Notes under the pieces: model-generated
The model's input: the letters and a program-made list of their open reading frames with translations, nothing else
Told to the model about the DNA's origin: nothing
Database searches by the model: none
Part shown: in pieces, positions 14,801 to 27,100 of the stretch
Layout: the number at the start of each line of letters is the position of its first letter
How positions within the stretch are numbered: the stretch's first letter is position 1
Assembly (NCBI GenBank): GCA_017871115.1
Contig: JAFCIZ010000002.1
Span: 1,261,501 to 1,325,500 of the forward strand
DNA length: 64,000 nt
Source: Cunninghamella blakesleeana
Lineage: Eukaryota; Mucoromycota; Mucoromycetes; Mucorales; Cunninghamellaceae
Reading direction: 5' to 3'
Translations under genes and position numbers: made by a program

Positions 14801-15320
14801 TTTAAGAAGGCGTATTCTTTTTGAGCATAATTTAACTGTTCAGACCATTTGTTTAGATGATCATCAGATATAAGTGAATAGTGTTGGCTATTCATATTAA
14901 ATTCCAATGATTTTATATTATTACCCAGTTGAAGTAATCCGCGATCTAAAAGAGTAGGCATATATAAATTTTGCACCTGATCTTTTAAGCTTTCAGTAGA
15001 TTTGTGTAATTCATCCCATTCTGTTAAAATTTCTTTATAAGTATTTTGCGTTGCTTGAGCATCAAAAGAAGATGATGGTTCTATCAAATAAATACTGTCG
15101 TCAAATAAATCCATCCAATTACAATGAGATAAAGTCAATTCAGAAATGAGATGCTGATTAGATTGTAACAATTGTTGAATATCATTTATAGTAGTAGAAG
15201 TACCACTCAGTGTTACATAACATTTTTCAGTTGATATGTCTTCAGTAACATCCTCTTCATTGACCTTAATAAACTAGAAAAAAAAAAAATAATGGGTATT
15301 ATGCATATATAGTGTTATTA

Positions 15321-15394
<74 letters not shown>

Positions 15395-17395
15395 AAATAA
15401 TAATAATGAAAATAAAGAAAATAAAAATACTTACCAATTGAGAGGCTACATTTTCTAAAATGGCTTTAATGTCATTTAGTTTTGTCATTTGAGTACTAAT
15501 CCATTCTGCTACTGATGAAAGCTGTAAAGAATACTCTTGATAAGATTCGTCTTGCAATACCTTTTTTTCATGTGCCAGTAGCCGCCCAAGTTCAGATAAA
15601 GAGTTATTTAACCTAACGATCCCATTATTCAGCGTTTCTTTGATCAAATTATTAGCTAAAATATCTACATTTGAACCGTTGTCGTCAGAATTTTTAATTT
15701 CATCTCTACTTTTATAATAAAAAATATGATTCGTAGCTGTTGGCCGAACAGGGTAAACTATTCCGTTAATACTAATTTGGAGTTGATGTATATTTTTATT
15801 GAATTGCTTGTACTGCTGAATAATAGATAATTTATTGTTGTTTTTATCTTTATCTTCTTCTATATAATTAGTATTATATAATTGTACAGTTGTAATCAAA
15901 TCACTTTCAAGTTGCTTTAATTGTAAACATAAATCACGTACAAGACCATGTTGGTTAATTACCATATCTAAAAATGAACTTAAGTTAGAGGTAAAGTTTG
16001 ATAAAGCATCCAATCTAGTAAACTTTGTTGACATTTTTTTAGAAATAGTATCACTCATATTGTTCATCAATATATCTTCTGTCACACGATCCAATTGGTC
16101 CTTAAGCTCATCCACTTTCTTTTGAGCATAGCAACGTTGTTGTAATTCTTCTGCATCCTTGATCAACCGACTGTAAAACCCATCATCATTAGGTGAATCA
16201 TCATTCCATCTTGCACGATTGGTAGCAAACCACCCCATATAATTTGTATTGTTGTTCATGTCATCCCACAATAGTTTCCACTTTGAATCCCATCGCCTAC
16301 ATTCTTGAAGAATGTCTAATTCCTTTGTTTTGGAGCTTAAAGATTCTTGAAATCTATTTTTTGACCTAATTAGTGAATTCATTTTAACTTCAATATGGTC
16401 AGGTGTAGCCATTGGTCTGGGAAGGTTAGAAAAGCATTCAATAAATGTGTCATAAAGCTCATATACATTTGGTAATACAGATGTAATAAAATCATCTTTG
16501 TCATTTATAATGCTTTCCAATTCATCAACAAGGTTTTTCAACATGTTTTCTTCAATTACTTGATTATTGTAATCACCAGTTGAATCAATGTCATATTCCA
16601 CCCATTCATCTTTATGTTTAGACCAAGCAATAAGCCTATCTTGCATAACTTCCAATTTTGAAAGAGCGTTTTGCAGAGCTTCAGCCCATTCAATCCTTTT
16701 AGCAACAGCATTTAAAGATATATCTTCATCTTTGATTTCCTGCTTTAATGTAGAAAAATTATTTATTGCATTACCAAGATGTTGAGTTGCAGTTAATGCT
16801 ATATCCATAGATTTTCTTTGTTTACTTTGATAGTTATATGAAGCATTTTGTTGTTTCTGCTTATTTGTCGCTAACTCTTCATTTACTAAAGATGTTATCT
16901 TAGAATGTAGAGGCTGTAATTTATCTATTTCAAAAGCATTTATCATTGCAATAAATTGTTTATGTTGCTGATCCAAATCATTCCATGATCTTTCATTTAA
17001 AATATCAATCGTTTCGAGCGATACATCTATATGTCTTTTTTTAAGGCTAATTATTTGTGTTTGTATCCATTGATCCAATTCCAAAGCATTCATACTATAT
17101 TCCATTACTAATTCTTTCCTTTTTGATATTCGATCATATGTTTCTAATAATTCTGTGAACGTAGAATCTAGCTTCTTCAGCTGATCCATTTTATTTTTCA
17201 ATAATGTTTTTATTTCAGTTTGTTGTTTTTGTTGAATTTGTGTAGATAAAAATAGTGAGCAAAAACTTGGATCGTTGCATTTTGGGCTATACACTGGATA
17301 TATAATTGATACCACATTCTTATCCCATATTTCATTTATGTGTATTTTAAATTGTTCCGCACGTTGATGTAAACTAGGTTGTTGTTGTTGCTGCG

Positions 17396-17426
<31 letters not shown>

Positions 17427-20400
17427 ATTATTTACGTTTTCAACATCACATTCTGAAATACGTCGAGTTGCTTTTATTATATTATCGCGTATCCTTTCAC
17501 CTTCACGATTAGCTTCATGGATTTGTTGAAGTACAAGTATTATAGCTGAGCGCTGGTTGATTAATTTTGAAGCATACTGTAAAAGCATTATTAAACTACG
17601 GTATTTTTGGATAACAATAGATTGTTTGCTAGTAAAATCTATAACAATTTGATCTTTCAGCAATTGATTAACAGAGTCACCATTTGACCCCAGTTCCCAC
17701 TTATTCATTTCATCCACCATGATTTCATACAGGTCACTAAGATTTTTTATTTGTTTATCACTGGCATCATTGATACGGTCTTGATATGAATTAAGAGTAA
17801 CCGTCATTTCCCGTTCATGGTCATTAACAGGTTTATTAATATCTTCCACTTGTAAATCAAACATAGCTTTTTTCATACAAAAATCCCATAATTTACGAGC
17901 TGTAGCTGATACCCATTGATGTGTCTTGATCCAGTGTGATTTCCAAGCTAAATATTTTTTTAGAGACTCTAATTTATTTGACCGTTCAAGTAACATACTG
18001 TTCAATTCTAATTTGGTAGCTTCTAATCTTTCAAGTGTATTTACTATTGCATGGCGATCTACTGACACAGCATTGGCTTTATCTATTTCCAACTCCAGAT
18101 TACTAACACTTTCCAATAGTTTATCTAAATCTTCTTGTTCTATTTGTTGTAAACGAGAAGCAATGTTGTCACGTTCCTTTTCAAGGCCAAGTATCTCTTC
18201 GTTTTTATCTTCCACTGCATAAAGAGTAAAATCCCCATCATTTTCATCACTACCAATATACTTATAAAGGTCAAAATCCGATTTAATAAGTAGTTGCTTT
18301 CTATCTTCCATCCAAACAGTAAAACGTAATAATTGTTCACAAGCATATCTAGTTCGTTGTTGCAGTGACTGAATGTGTTGTCGTTCCATTAAAAGTTGTT
18401 CAAGACCATCAGCAAGTAGAGCAAGTGTCATACCACAAGTATGAATTGTACTTCGAATTGCATCATTTGTTGCAGCAACATCTTGAGCGTCAGTAGAACC
18501 CATAGCCGTTGCCATTTCTGGTACATCTGGAAAGGGTATACGAGATTTTACATTGGTAATAAAATCGGCAGATGATGTCTTGAATGATTGTACACAAGTT
18601 TCTATAGAGCTGCTACTACCATTTCCATTTTTTTTATTATCATCATCATCATTACCACCACCATCGCTATTATTACGCATTTTGTTGTCACCGTTTCTGT
18701 TAGTGGCTGATTTATTACTATTATCAGAAAAAGTAGCACCCATAATGGTATCGTCCAATCCATCATTTGCAACAAGTAATCGTCGTCTTAATGATTCCCC
18801 AGTAAATTTAATATTTTTAAATTGAGTGGCCACATCCATCATTATTAATCGCTGTTCAACTACTTTACGAGATAGAGTGCACCGTTTCATCAGATCATCA
18901 AATGCTGATTCAAAACCACTTTGTCGCTGTTCCAAATATTGAGGCAAATGATTGTTATCTTTATTATCAATGATATGTGCTTCCATTTCCTGATAAGCAT
19001 TTAATACTTCTGTAAAAGAACCGTGGTCAAAATTGGATATAGATTGTTCCAGTTCAACTAGTGTTGTGATAATTTTTTCTGCGTTTTCTTTATTTTCGTA
19101 AGTGGATGATAAGAGAATTTCTCCATCGTCACTGGTATCCAACATATCAAAATCATTATCTTGTTGACACCATAGCGCTTGATGGCGAAAAAAATAATCA
19201 AGATGGGAGTCCATTGATGCAATCCATTTTACTGACTTATCGAAAACGTGTTCCCATTTTAGTCGATCAACCAAGCAATCAATCCAAAAACTACGTTCAT
19301 CAACTAGCTGAAATAATTCATTTAGTATATTTAGAGTATTTGATACAACAAATGATGCTATTGTATCAGCTGGAGTCGAATTGTTTTGTTGTGTATTTGT
19401 TTGTTTATTAACATAGTCATAAAAATGTTTTATATTGCTATTATCATATTGTTTAATCTCCTTTTTAAGTTGTTCATGTTCCGTATGAATTTCCATAATA
19501 TTCAAATCATTAAAAATTGATATATCCATTATTTCTAAAGCATTGATATCAAATTTATCGGTTGTTGAATTACGTTGTTTAATTAAACTAATCCAACGAA
19601 ATATATTATCTTTAATGGTTTCAGCTTCAGTCACCCATACATTTACTTGATTAATCCAATCATTAACCAGTTCGTATTGATTTTTTACTTGCAGAAAATG
19701 GTTGTTGTATTCTTGCATGACCAATAATGTATTAAATTCTTCCTTCAAGCCATATATAGAAGATTTTACAATACCGATTTTTTTTACAAGCTGTTGAATG
19801 ATATCATTATTCATTTGAGCAGCAGAATGGTTCATCATATCTTTTATAATTTGAAGTTCATATTGTATAGCATCGCTGATCTTGACAAAATCTATTCCAA
19901 GCATAAATTTTTCATAATCATTATTCATTGTACTGATTTGCGAGTTAGCATCTAATGTTGATTTCAATTTAATATCTTCCAATTTTGATTCTTCCCATAA
20001 AGAACGTGCTTCAGAAATCTTTTGAATATACAAGCTAACAGATTCTTTACTAGGATGGTCCAATGGATGAGGTGGTATAATGGTATGATTATTATTTACA
20101 CTATGAGACATTTTTTCTACTACTGAAGCCAAATTTTTCTGTACATCTAATTCTGAGGCTGTAGTTTTAGCTAATTTTTTCAAAAAATATTGATAAAACT
20201 CATATACATATAATATAATGCACCATTCATTAGGAGGTGATCCATCCAATAGGTCTTCAGGTTGTAAATAAACTGGAATATTCATACATTTATTTGATAT
20301 ATTAAATACAGTTGATAATATAGTTCCAGTATTCTTATTATCACTATTGGAAATCCATCTTTCGTTTAGCTGTGTATTTTGAATGGTTTGTTGAATCCAT

Positions 20401-20681
20401 GTTTGTAAATCATCTGAAAGTGAGCTTTTATTAAAACAATAAATCAATAAAGTAAATGCCAAGCCATTTTTCCAAGAATTTCCAAAATCCAAAATAGGAA
20501 CAAAGTTGTCGCTGATATCATCAGTACAAAACTTGAATTGCCAGTTAACCCATATCAATAAATATCTTCGAATATCTAAGAAAATATGATGAAATGATAG
20601 ATCATGTAATTGGAATTTTGGTATTGTTGATCGAGTTGTATATCCAGTAAAATCATCATTCAGCTATATATAAATATATAA

Positions 20682-20718
<37 letters not shown>

Positions 20719-21511
20719 GTAGAGATGAATTAATAACTTGATTAATATATTATATGTTATCTCCTTCAATACATCCCTTCCACTCCCATTTCTATTCTCT
20801 CTTTCTTTCTTTTTTTTTTTTTTTTGATAGATAATATATAAATACATATATAAGTAATTGCACACCCCTTTCCTACCATCCCTTCGCCTCATCTATAAAC
20901 TCCTCAGTTTTTTTTCTTATATTTTTTTCCTTTATTCTATTTCTTATCCCTGTCACCAAACTAGTATCATCAAAAATATGTACCTGAAATGCATAAGATT
21001 TAATGTTGTCATCTAAAAGAATGTTATTCAAAGATAATTTAAGAGCAATCCAAGAAATAAATTCAAATATTAATTCCACATTATTATCGACTATAGCTTG
21101 TTCAAGTTTGTTAACCAAAGTTGAATGGATAATATGACCATCGTCTCGTTCTGAAAGAATGTTGAAGATTTGTGCAACGTGAGACAGGTGATCATTTTGT
21201 GTGGTAGTGAATTTATCATTGTTCATGTTGTTTTCAATATCACTATTATCCAATGGTATTAAACCAGGACATATTTTATTAACTAATTTAATTATATATT
21301 CATTATTAATAAAAAAATTGATGTTGTCTTTAGTAATATCAATTACTTGTTGTTCAAGTTTAAAGTTGATCCATTGTGAGAGTACTTTTAATTGATTTAA
21401 AGTAACTGAATCAGTTAAAGTATATGTTGTATTTGCTGGGATATCATTTGTTGTATATAAATTGTTATGGTATAACTTTTCCGAGGATGGTAAATATGAA
21501 GTTGTGGTCAT
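11816..21511 (-). CDS. Giant CH-CH / spectrin-rod / GAS2 cytolinker (spectraplakin-like)
   Basis: Four exons (21511-20984, 20663-15435, 15273-12270, 12177-11816) keep frame exactly and give 3,040 residues. Residues about 35-170 look like a divergent first calponin-homology domain (LKVLSQWINFKLEQQ). The second CH domain is clearer: RRYLLIWVNWQFKF, GNSWKNGLAFTLLIYCF, LQPEDLLDGSPPNEW and YVYEFYQYFLKK. About 2,500 residues of Trp-punctuated amphipathic helices follow, as in spectrin repeats, with poly-Asn/Gln near 17,380-17,440. Near residues 2855-2935 is a GAS2 domain: VGKYWFGNSNRRLVYCRIL then MVRVGGGWVELSKFLLEHGC. The tail is Ser/Arg-rich. In animals this layout (actin-binding CH pair, rod, microtubule-binding GAS2) defines spectraplakins and related linkers. 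No plakin module, EF hands or SxIP motif was seen. An actin-microtubule linking role is inferred. Confidence 0.85.
15319..15391. repeat. (TAA)n microsatellite in intron 2 of the cytolinker gene
   Basis: About 24 trinucleotide units lie inside the intron at 15434-15274. On the coding strand the frame would read through as poly-Ile if unspliced, but the GTAAGT donor at 15434 and the CTAG acceptor before 15273 remove it. Confidence 0.9.
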
Positions 21512-22557
21512 TGACGCGAAATAAGTTATGACTATTTTACAATATTATAAATAAAAAGGATAACTATATATATATATAATATAATATATATATATATATG
21601 TATATATATACAAAAAAGGAGCAACTTCAACAACAATTGATAAACAAGAAAATGATCCTTCTTTTCTTCAAAATTAAAATGAAGAAAAAGACGACTTTCA
21701 AGTTTGCAATATTGTTATATAATGGTTGAAAAAAAGAAAAGAAAAGAAAAGAAAAAGAAAAAAAAAAGAGAGAGAAAAAGGAATAGATAAAACAATTAAA
21801 AAAAAGCCAACTTTAAAAATTTGATCAGAGTTAAAAAAAACCTCGCCGGGTTTTAAAAATTAAATATAACCCTGACTTGGTTCATAAACATATGATGTTT
21901 TCAATTAATAAATATTTATGTATTATATAAATATAAATAATACATATATATATACTCATACTTATACAACTATATGTTATTAAGAAAATATATTGAAAAT
22001 AAATATAAAAAGGATAACAATAAAAAAATACTGATTATACAATATGGTTACACTATCTTTTTTCGTTTATATATATATATTTTACCAAAAACGTGGATAT
22101 ATACTCAGTAAATCTACACATGTTAAGAATAGAAATTTTATGACTATAACTATTTATAAGATAACATTCAATATATTAAAAAAAAAATTTTTAAAAAAAA
22201 AAGATCGCAGGAATTAAATGAACGCTCTAAAAATAATTCTTTTTTTTTTTTTTTTTTGCTTTTTTGTTTTTTTCTATTTCAAAGCGCATCACTTGTTTTA
22301 TTATTGCAATACACAGCGTCGTATGTACTCCTGAATATTATGAAATTATTTCATTAAAATATATAAAAAACGAATGATAATTACATATAAAAAGATGCTT
22401 ATAACATATTTTATTAATCATTTCAAATATCTATCTATAAATGAAAATGATTATTTATTTATTTTTTAAAAGAAAAAAATAAAGGTTATATCTATCTATA
22501 CACATATTTATATAATAATCTAGAATACATAATTTTAATAGTTGCAATCATTTTAAT
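21512..22557. other. Intergenic DNA upstream of the cytolinker gene
   Basis: About 1 kb of A+T-rich sequence holding the presumed promoter of the giant gene and the 3' flank of deoxyhypusine synthase. It contains (AT)n runs around 21,560-21,610, a purine-rich block at 21,730-21,780 and A/T tracts. No coding exon was seen. Confidence 0.55.
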
Positions 22558-23932
22558 CTACGCTGATGGTGATGGTGCTGTTGTTGATGATGATGATGAT
22601 GATGAACTTTTGTCTTGATGATAGTGTTTTGCAAATGTGGAAGCTACAATTAAAGGAAATACTAACGAAGCTTCTGCATAAACCTTGACCATTTTACTTT
22701 GAGCCCTTATTTTACCCCAAGAAACTGCTTCATCAGGGCGGGCACCAGCATCGCTTCCATCAAATTCTTGAGCTGTATTTATATATACTGAATAATCTGC
22801 ACCATTTCTCATAAGATTGGCGTTACAAATATGATGTTTAATTACTCCTCCCCCTAAGATGATCATACCTGTTTTCTTAGCAAATACGGCTTCATTATTA
22901 ATACTTCTAATATCGGCAGCAATATCAACAATTAATCCAGGATTTTTATACGAGTGGAAGTAAATCATATCACCAAGAGAACCATCAGTAATTGCTGGAC
23001 AATAAACTGGGATATCATTTTTAGCACACCAGTAATATATACTTGACTCGTCATTGATCTCTTCCCCAAGTCTTTTGATCATGCTTGATGGTGTCCAAAT
23101 TTTACCCTAAAATTGTAATAAAAACAATAATAAAAATATTAACATTAATAATTATTGTATTTTTTATTATGTTAGTTATTTTTATATTGTATGTATAAAA
23201 AAAAGTAAATGAATGAATAAGCATATTTAAAAATGAGTATTACCTTTGATTTTTGTTCTTCCAGCATTTTATCTAAAATAGGGATCACCCAATCTTCAAA
23301 TTTGCAATAATTATTATTAGGTACCAACAAATTTCCAATACGGTTTAATCCTTTCTTTCTAAGCTCGCTTCCTTGTAAAGCAAAATCACCAAGATATGTG
23401 GGAGCAAGGCATTTAATAAAATCTTCTTCAACACCACCAGCTGTGGCAACTATGACATCCACCATTTTATGTTGTACTAGAAATTTGATAATTTCACGTA
23501 CACCAGAAGAAACTAAATTAGAAGTATATCCCAAAAAGATCTTACACTTGGTATTTTGACGTACTTTAGGATCACGATATTCGTCAGGTTCATCTTCAGT
23601 TACTGGTTCATCAGATAATCGCCATTGAATCTATTTTATTAATAATAATAATAATAAAAATTTTATACAATCTTCATAAATAAATAAAACTTATATCCTT
23701 TATTGTTTATAAAGTCTGCTATTATCATTACCATTTTTTCTACAATATCAATAGCTTCACCAAGACTACTTGCTTGAAAGCCCATAGTGTTATACGAAGA
23801 TAATAAATCTAATAATGATATTGGTTTATTGAAATCGGGTCCTTTGATTAAAACAGAATCCTCTGGCATTTCAATTGATTCCACAAACACTGCAGCTTGA
23901 GCACCTGTAGGTTCATTGTTTATGTTTGACAT
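22558..23932 (-). CDS. DYS1: Deoxyhypusine synthase
   Basis: Three exons give about 378 residues. The first exon is the N-terminal extension, with [18 protein letters not shown]; the second carries [17 protein letters not shown] and the [19 protein letters not shown] motif; the third carries [64 protein letters not shown] and [14 protein letters not shown]. The Lys of SWGKIR falls near residue 328, matching the catalytic Lys329 of the human enzyme. The enzyme transfers the aminobutyl group of spermidine to a lysine of eIF5A using NAD, the first step of hypusine formation. It is cytosolic and a homotetramer in known cases. The only peculiarity is a poly-Ser C-terminal tail encoded by a GAT/ATG-like repeat. 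It is divergent from MDM1 across 220 bases rich in T tracts. Confidence 0.95.
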
Positions 23933-24152
23933 TATTATGAACTAAAAAAGAAAAAAAAGTTTTTAAAAAAGAAAAAAAAAAATTAGAAGTAAAAAATTAA
24001 AGGCCGCTCAATTTTTTTTTTTTTTTGCTTAAATTTTTTTACTGCCTATTTTTTTTTTTTTTTATCGTCCCTCTTCTCTCTCTCTATTTTTTTTTTTTTA
24101 CTTTTCTCTTAATATATAATTAAATATGAACTTATTATAAAAATTATAAAAT
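23933..24152. promoter_or_regulatory. Bidirectional promoter with long poly(dA:dT) tracts
   Basis: This is the only DNA between the divergent starts of deoxyhypusine synthase (23932) and MDM1 (24153). It holds several T tracts of 12-16 bases and a CT-rich stretch near 24,065-24,085. Long poly(dA:dT) tracts exclude nucleosomes in fungal promoters; that function is inferred here. Confidence 0.5.
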
Positions 24153-27100
24153 ATGGCCTCAAGTTTTTACCCTACTAAAAGAACTATAATACTTACTTTA
24201 TTAATATGTACGATAATTAAAATATTTAGCCCTAACACTATTTATTCATTCATATACCTTATTCAACTTGGTACATTAAGTATTGGCGGATTGCTAGCGC
24301 TTAACCTTGTTGTATTATACATTTACGTTACTTATTTTATATCACCTACAAGAATTGGACAAGATAGTCGTAATAAAACAGAACTTGAAGATTTTCGCCC
24401 ATTACGCTTTACTCATAAAGCTATTTGGTCTCGTATCCAACAACAAAGAATCAAAGAAAACAGCAAAGCATCATCTTGTTTAATTGATGATAACCAAGCA
24501 ATCTCCAACGCTTTTAATGAGCTTGTATCTTATGTTATTCGTGATTTTATTCAGTCTTGGTTCAGTAATATCTCTACACCTAATGAAGTCTCATTTTCAT
24601 TATCAGTAGATCATATTATAAGGTCAGCTGCCGATTCTTTGAAACACCGTTTGGAGCAAGTGGATACAATGTCTTTTTTGCTCAACCGTCTTATACCTCG
24701 TGTTACAGCACATATATCAGAATTCAGGGCGGCAGAAGTAGCCCTTCGAGGTCGGTTTTTGGAAAGATCTGTCACAGAATCCTATGAACTTGACCTCTTA
24801 CTTGCATCTCATTATCGCGGTGGGAAATTACATCCGGCTTTAACAACAGCCGCCATGACGACAAAACCTACTGAAGTAGCCTATCTAAGACAGTTAATGG
24901 ATCGATTATTACCAAAACTTGTTGATTCAGATCAAATTGATTGTGCTCCGGTACGCATCATCATCCGGGAAATGGCTACATGTGCTTTACTACAGCCAAT
25001 CATGACTATGCTGGCAGATCCTGACTTTTGGAACCAAACTATAGATACCCAGGTAATTATTTTTTTAGCATTTTTGTTCACACATATATTTATATTTATT
25101 TATAAGTGCATGTATCCATTTATATATTTGTTTATTTATTTATTTTCTTAAAAAAAATAGTTAGGAAATGTGCTCCGGGAACAGTAAGTAAAATATAGGG
25201 GTGATGAATATAAAAAAAAAAGGTCGAATACATCCTGATCTGATAAATCATATATATACTACCTTATTTTATTATTTAAAAAATAAACTACTTTTAGAAA
25301 AATGGTGCGACAATTAAGAGAGGTTTTGGATCGACATTCTAATGATATGGATACACTTAATAATTATATAGAATCGGATAATAGCCAATTACTAGATCCA
25401 AATTTTTCATCCTCAAGTAAACAAAGTGAAAATAGCCAACGTAAAATTGGTCCAATTAGTCAATTCTCTTCAACATTCTTAGGTATGGGAACAGATGATG
25501 ATGTTGCATGGGATGACCAAGATTTTGACCCTGAAAAATCAAAACGACGACAGGGCTACCGTAGTTCAAGGATGGGAAGGCGTACATTTCAAGAATTTTT
25601 AAAAATAATTGAAGAAGAAAAAAATATTTTGGACCTTAAACGTGTCAGAAATGATGTGGTAACTCAAATTCGTAAAAAAAAAGCATTGATCAGTAAGTTA
25701 CTTGAAAGTCTAAAATAATTATAAAACATAAACATAAAATCATAAACATAAAATTAACTCAAGTATCCTATTTTATTTGATTTTTAGTGGACCGTGATCC
25801 TGAAGAAGTCATTGATGGTGAAAAAGTAGAAGATTTAATTGTATATGTAAATCGACTTAGTGTTGCGAAAAAAAGAGTAGATAAGAGAATTGCTACATTA
25901 TCTGGTGAACACATAGATTTTGTAAGTCAAATGTATTTTCCTTTTTTGAGATAAATAAATAATTTAAAGATGAAACTAATTATTAATCGATTGCTATTGA
26001 TATTGATATTTAAAAATAGAAAACTTCAGCCTCAAACTTTTTTGGTGTTGGTAAACAACGTTCTAAACAACCACCTCAATCACCAGGATTTTCATTACAT
26101 GATATATTAACAAATACAACAGGATTATCATATTTTATGGAATTTATGGACAGACGTGGTGACATGGTAAAACTTCAATTTTGGCTTATTGTAGAAGGAT
26201 TTCGAAGTTCAGATAATGATGATTCAAAAAGAGATGATCAAACGTTTTTACAAGATGTTAAAATGGTATATGATATGTATTTCTCAGTCAACTCTCCACA
26301 CAGACTTGTTGTTACGGACCATCTAACAAAAGATCTCTATGATTCTATTCAACACTGTGAACAATCCATTAAAACCAATCAAACTGAAAAAAACACTGAA
26401 GTTTTTAATGATATGCGAAGTCGAGTATATAGGATCCAACAACATGTATTTTGGCAATTAGAAAAAGAGCATTTTCCTTATTTCAAACGGTCTGATCTCT
26501 ATTTTAAATTTTTAGCATCTACACCTACTCCTGATACTAATGCTCCTGGAAGACGCAGTTTAGATGAGCCAACAGTGTACCGACGTTCATCGTCAGTAGG
26601 AAATAAAGAAAGACATCATCGTCCTGTTAGTCATGAAAGTGTCGTATCATCACATGCAACAAAACAAAATCAAAATGACCTCGTGTCTCATACTGGTATT
26701 GTAATCGAAAGAACAACCTCAGCAAGAATGGCAACGAAAAGAACTCCATGGAGAGCAACAAATTCAAATGAAACATCTAATTCAGACACAGAAATTGATA
26801 TTAGAGAAAAAAAGCGACCTTTATCAGCATCTGAAAATTTACTAGCACCAAATGAACAAAAAATAGATATAACAGCTTCGACCAGTCAAATCCCACGTCA
26901 AAAGGGGCATACAAGAACAATCTCTGATAATGTATCAAATGGAACATCAAAATTTTTATTGTTTGGGCGTGTATTAGGAACAGCAAATGAATGGTGGAAC
27001 CCTACAGAAATTTTATCAAGTCAAAAAAAATTGCAACCTATTAAACGTAATTCTATTCATGGTTCTATAAAATCGACAGATACAGAATATCCAGACACGG

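Noticed and set aside
15318..15434. Poly-Ile C-terminal extension of the large cytolinker frame
   Set aside because: It is translation of an intronic (TAA)n repeat. A GTAAGT donor at 15434 and an acceptor before 15273 remove it, and frame is kept.
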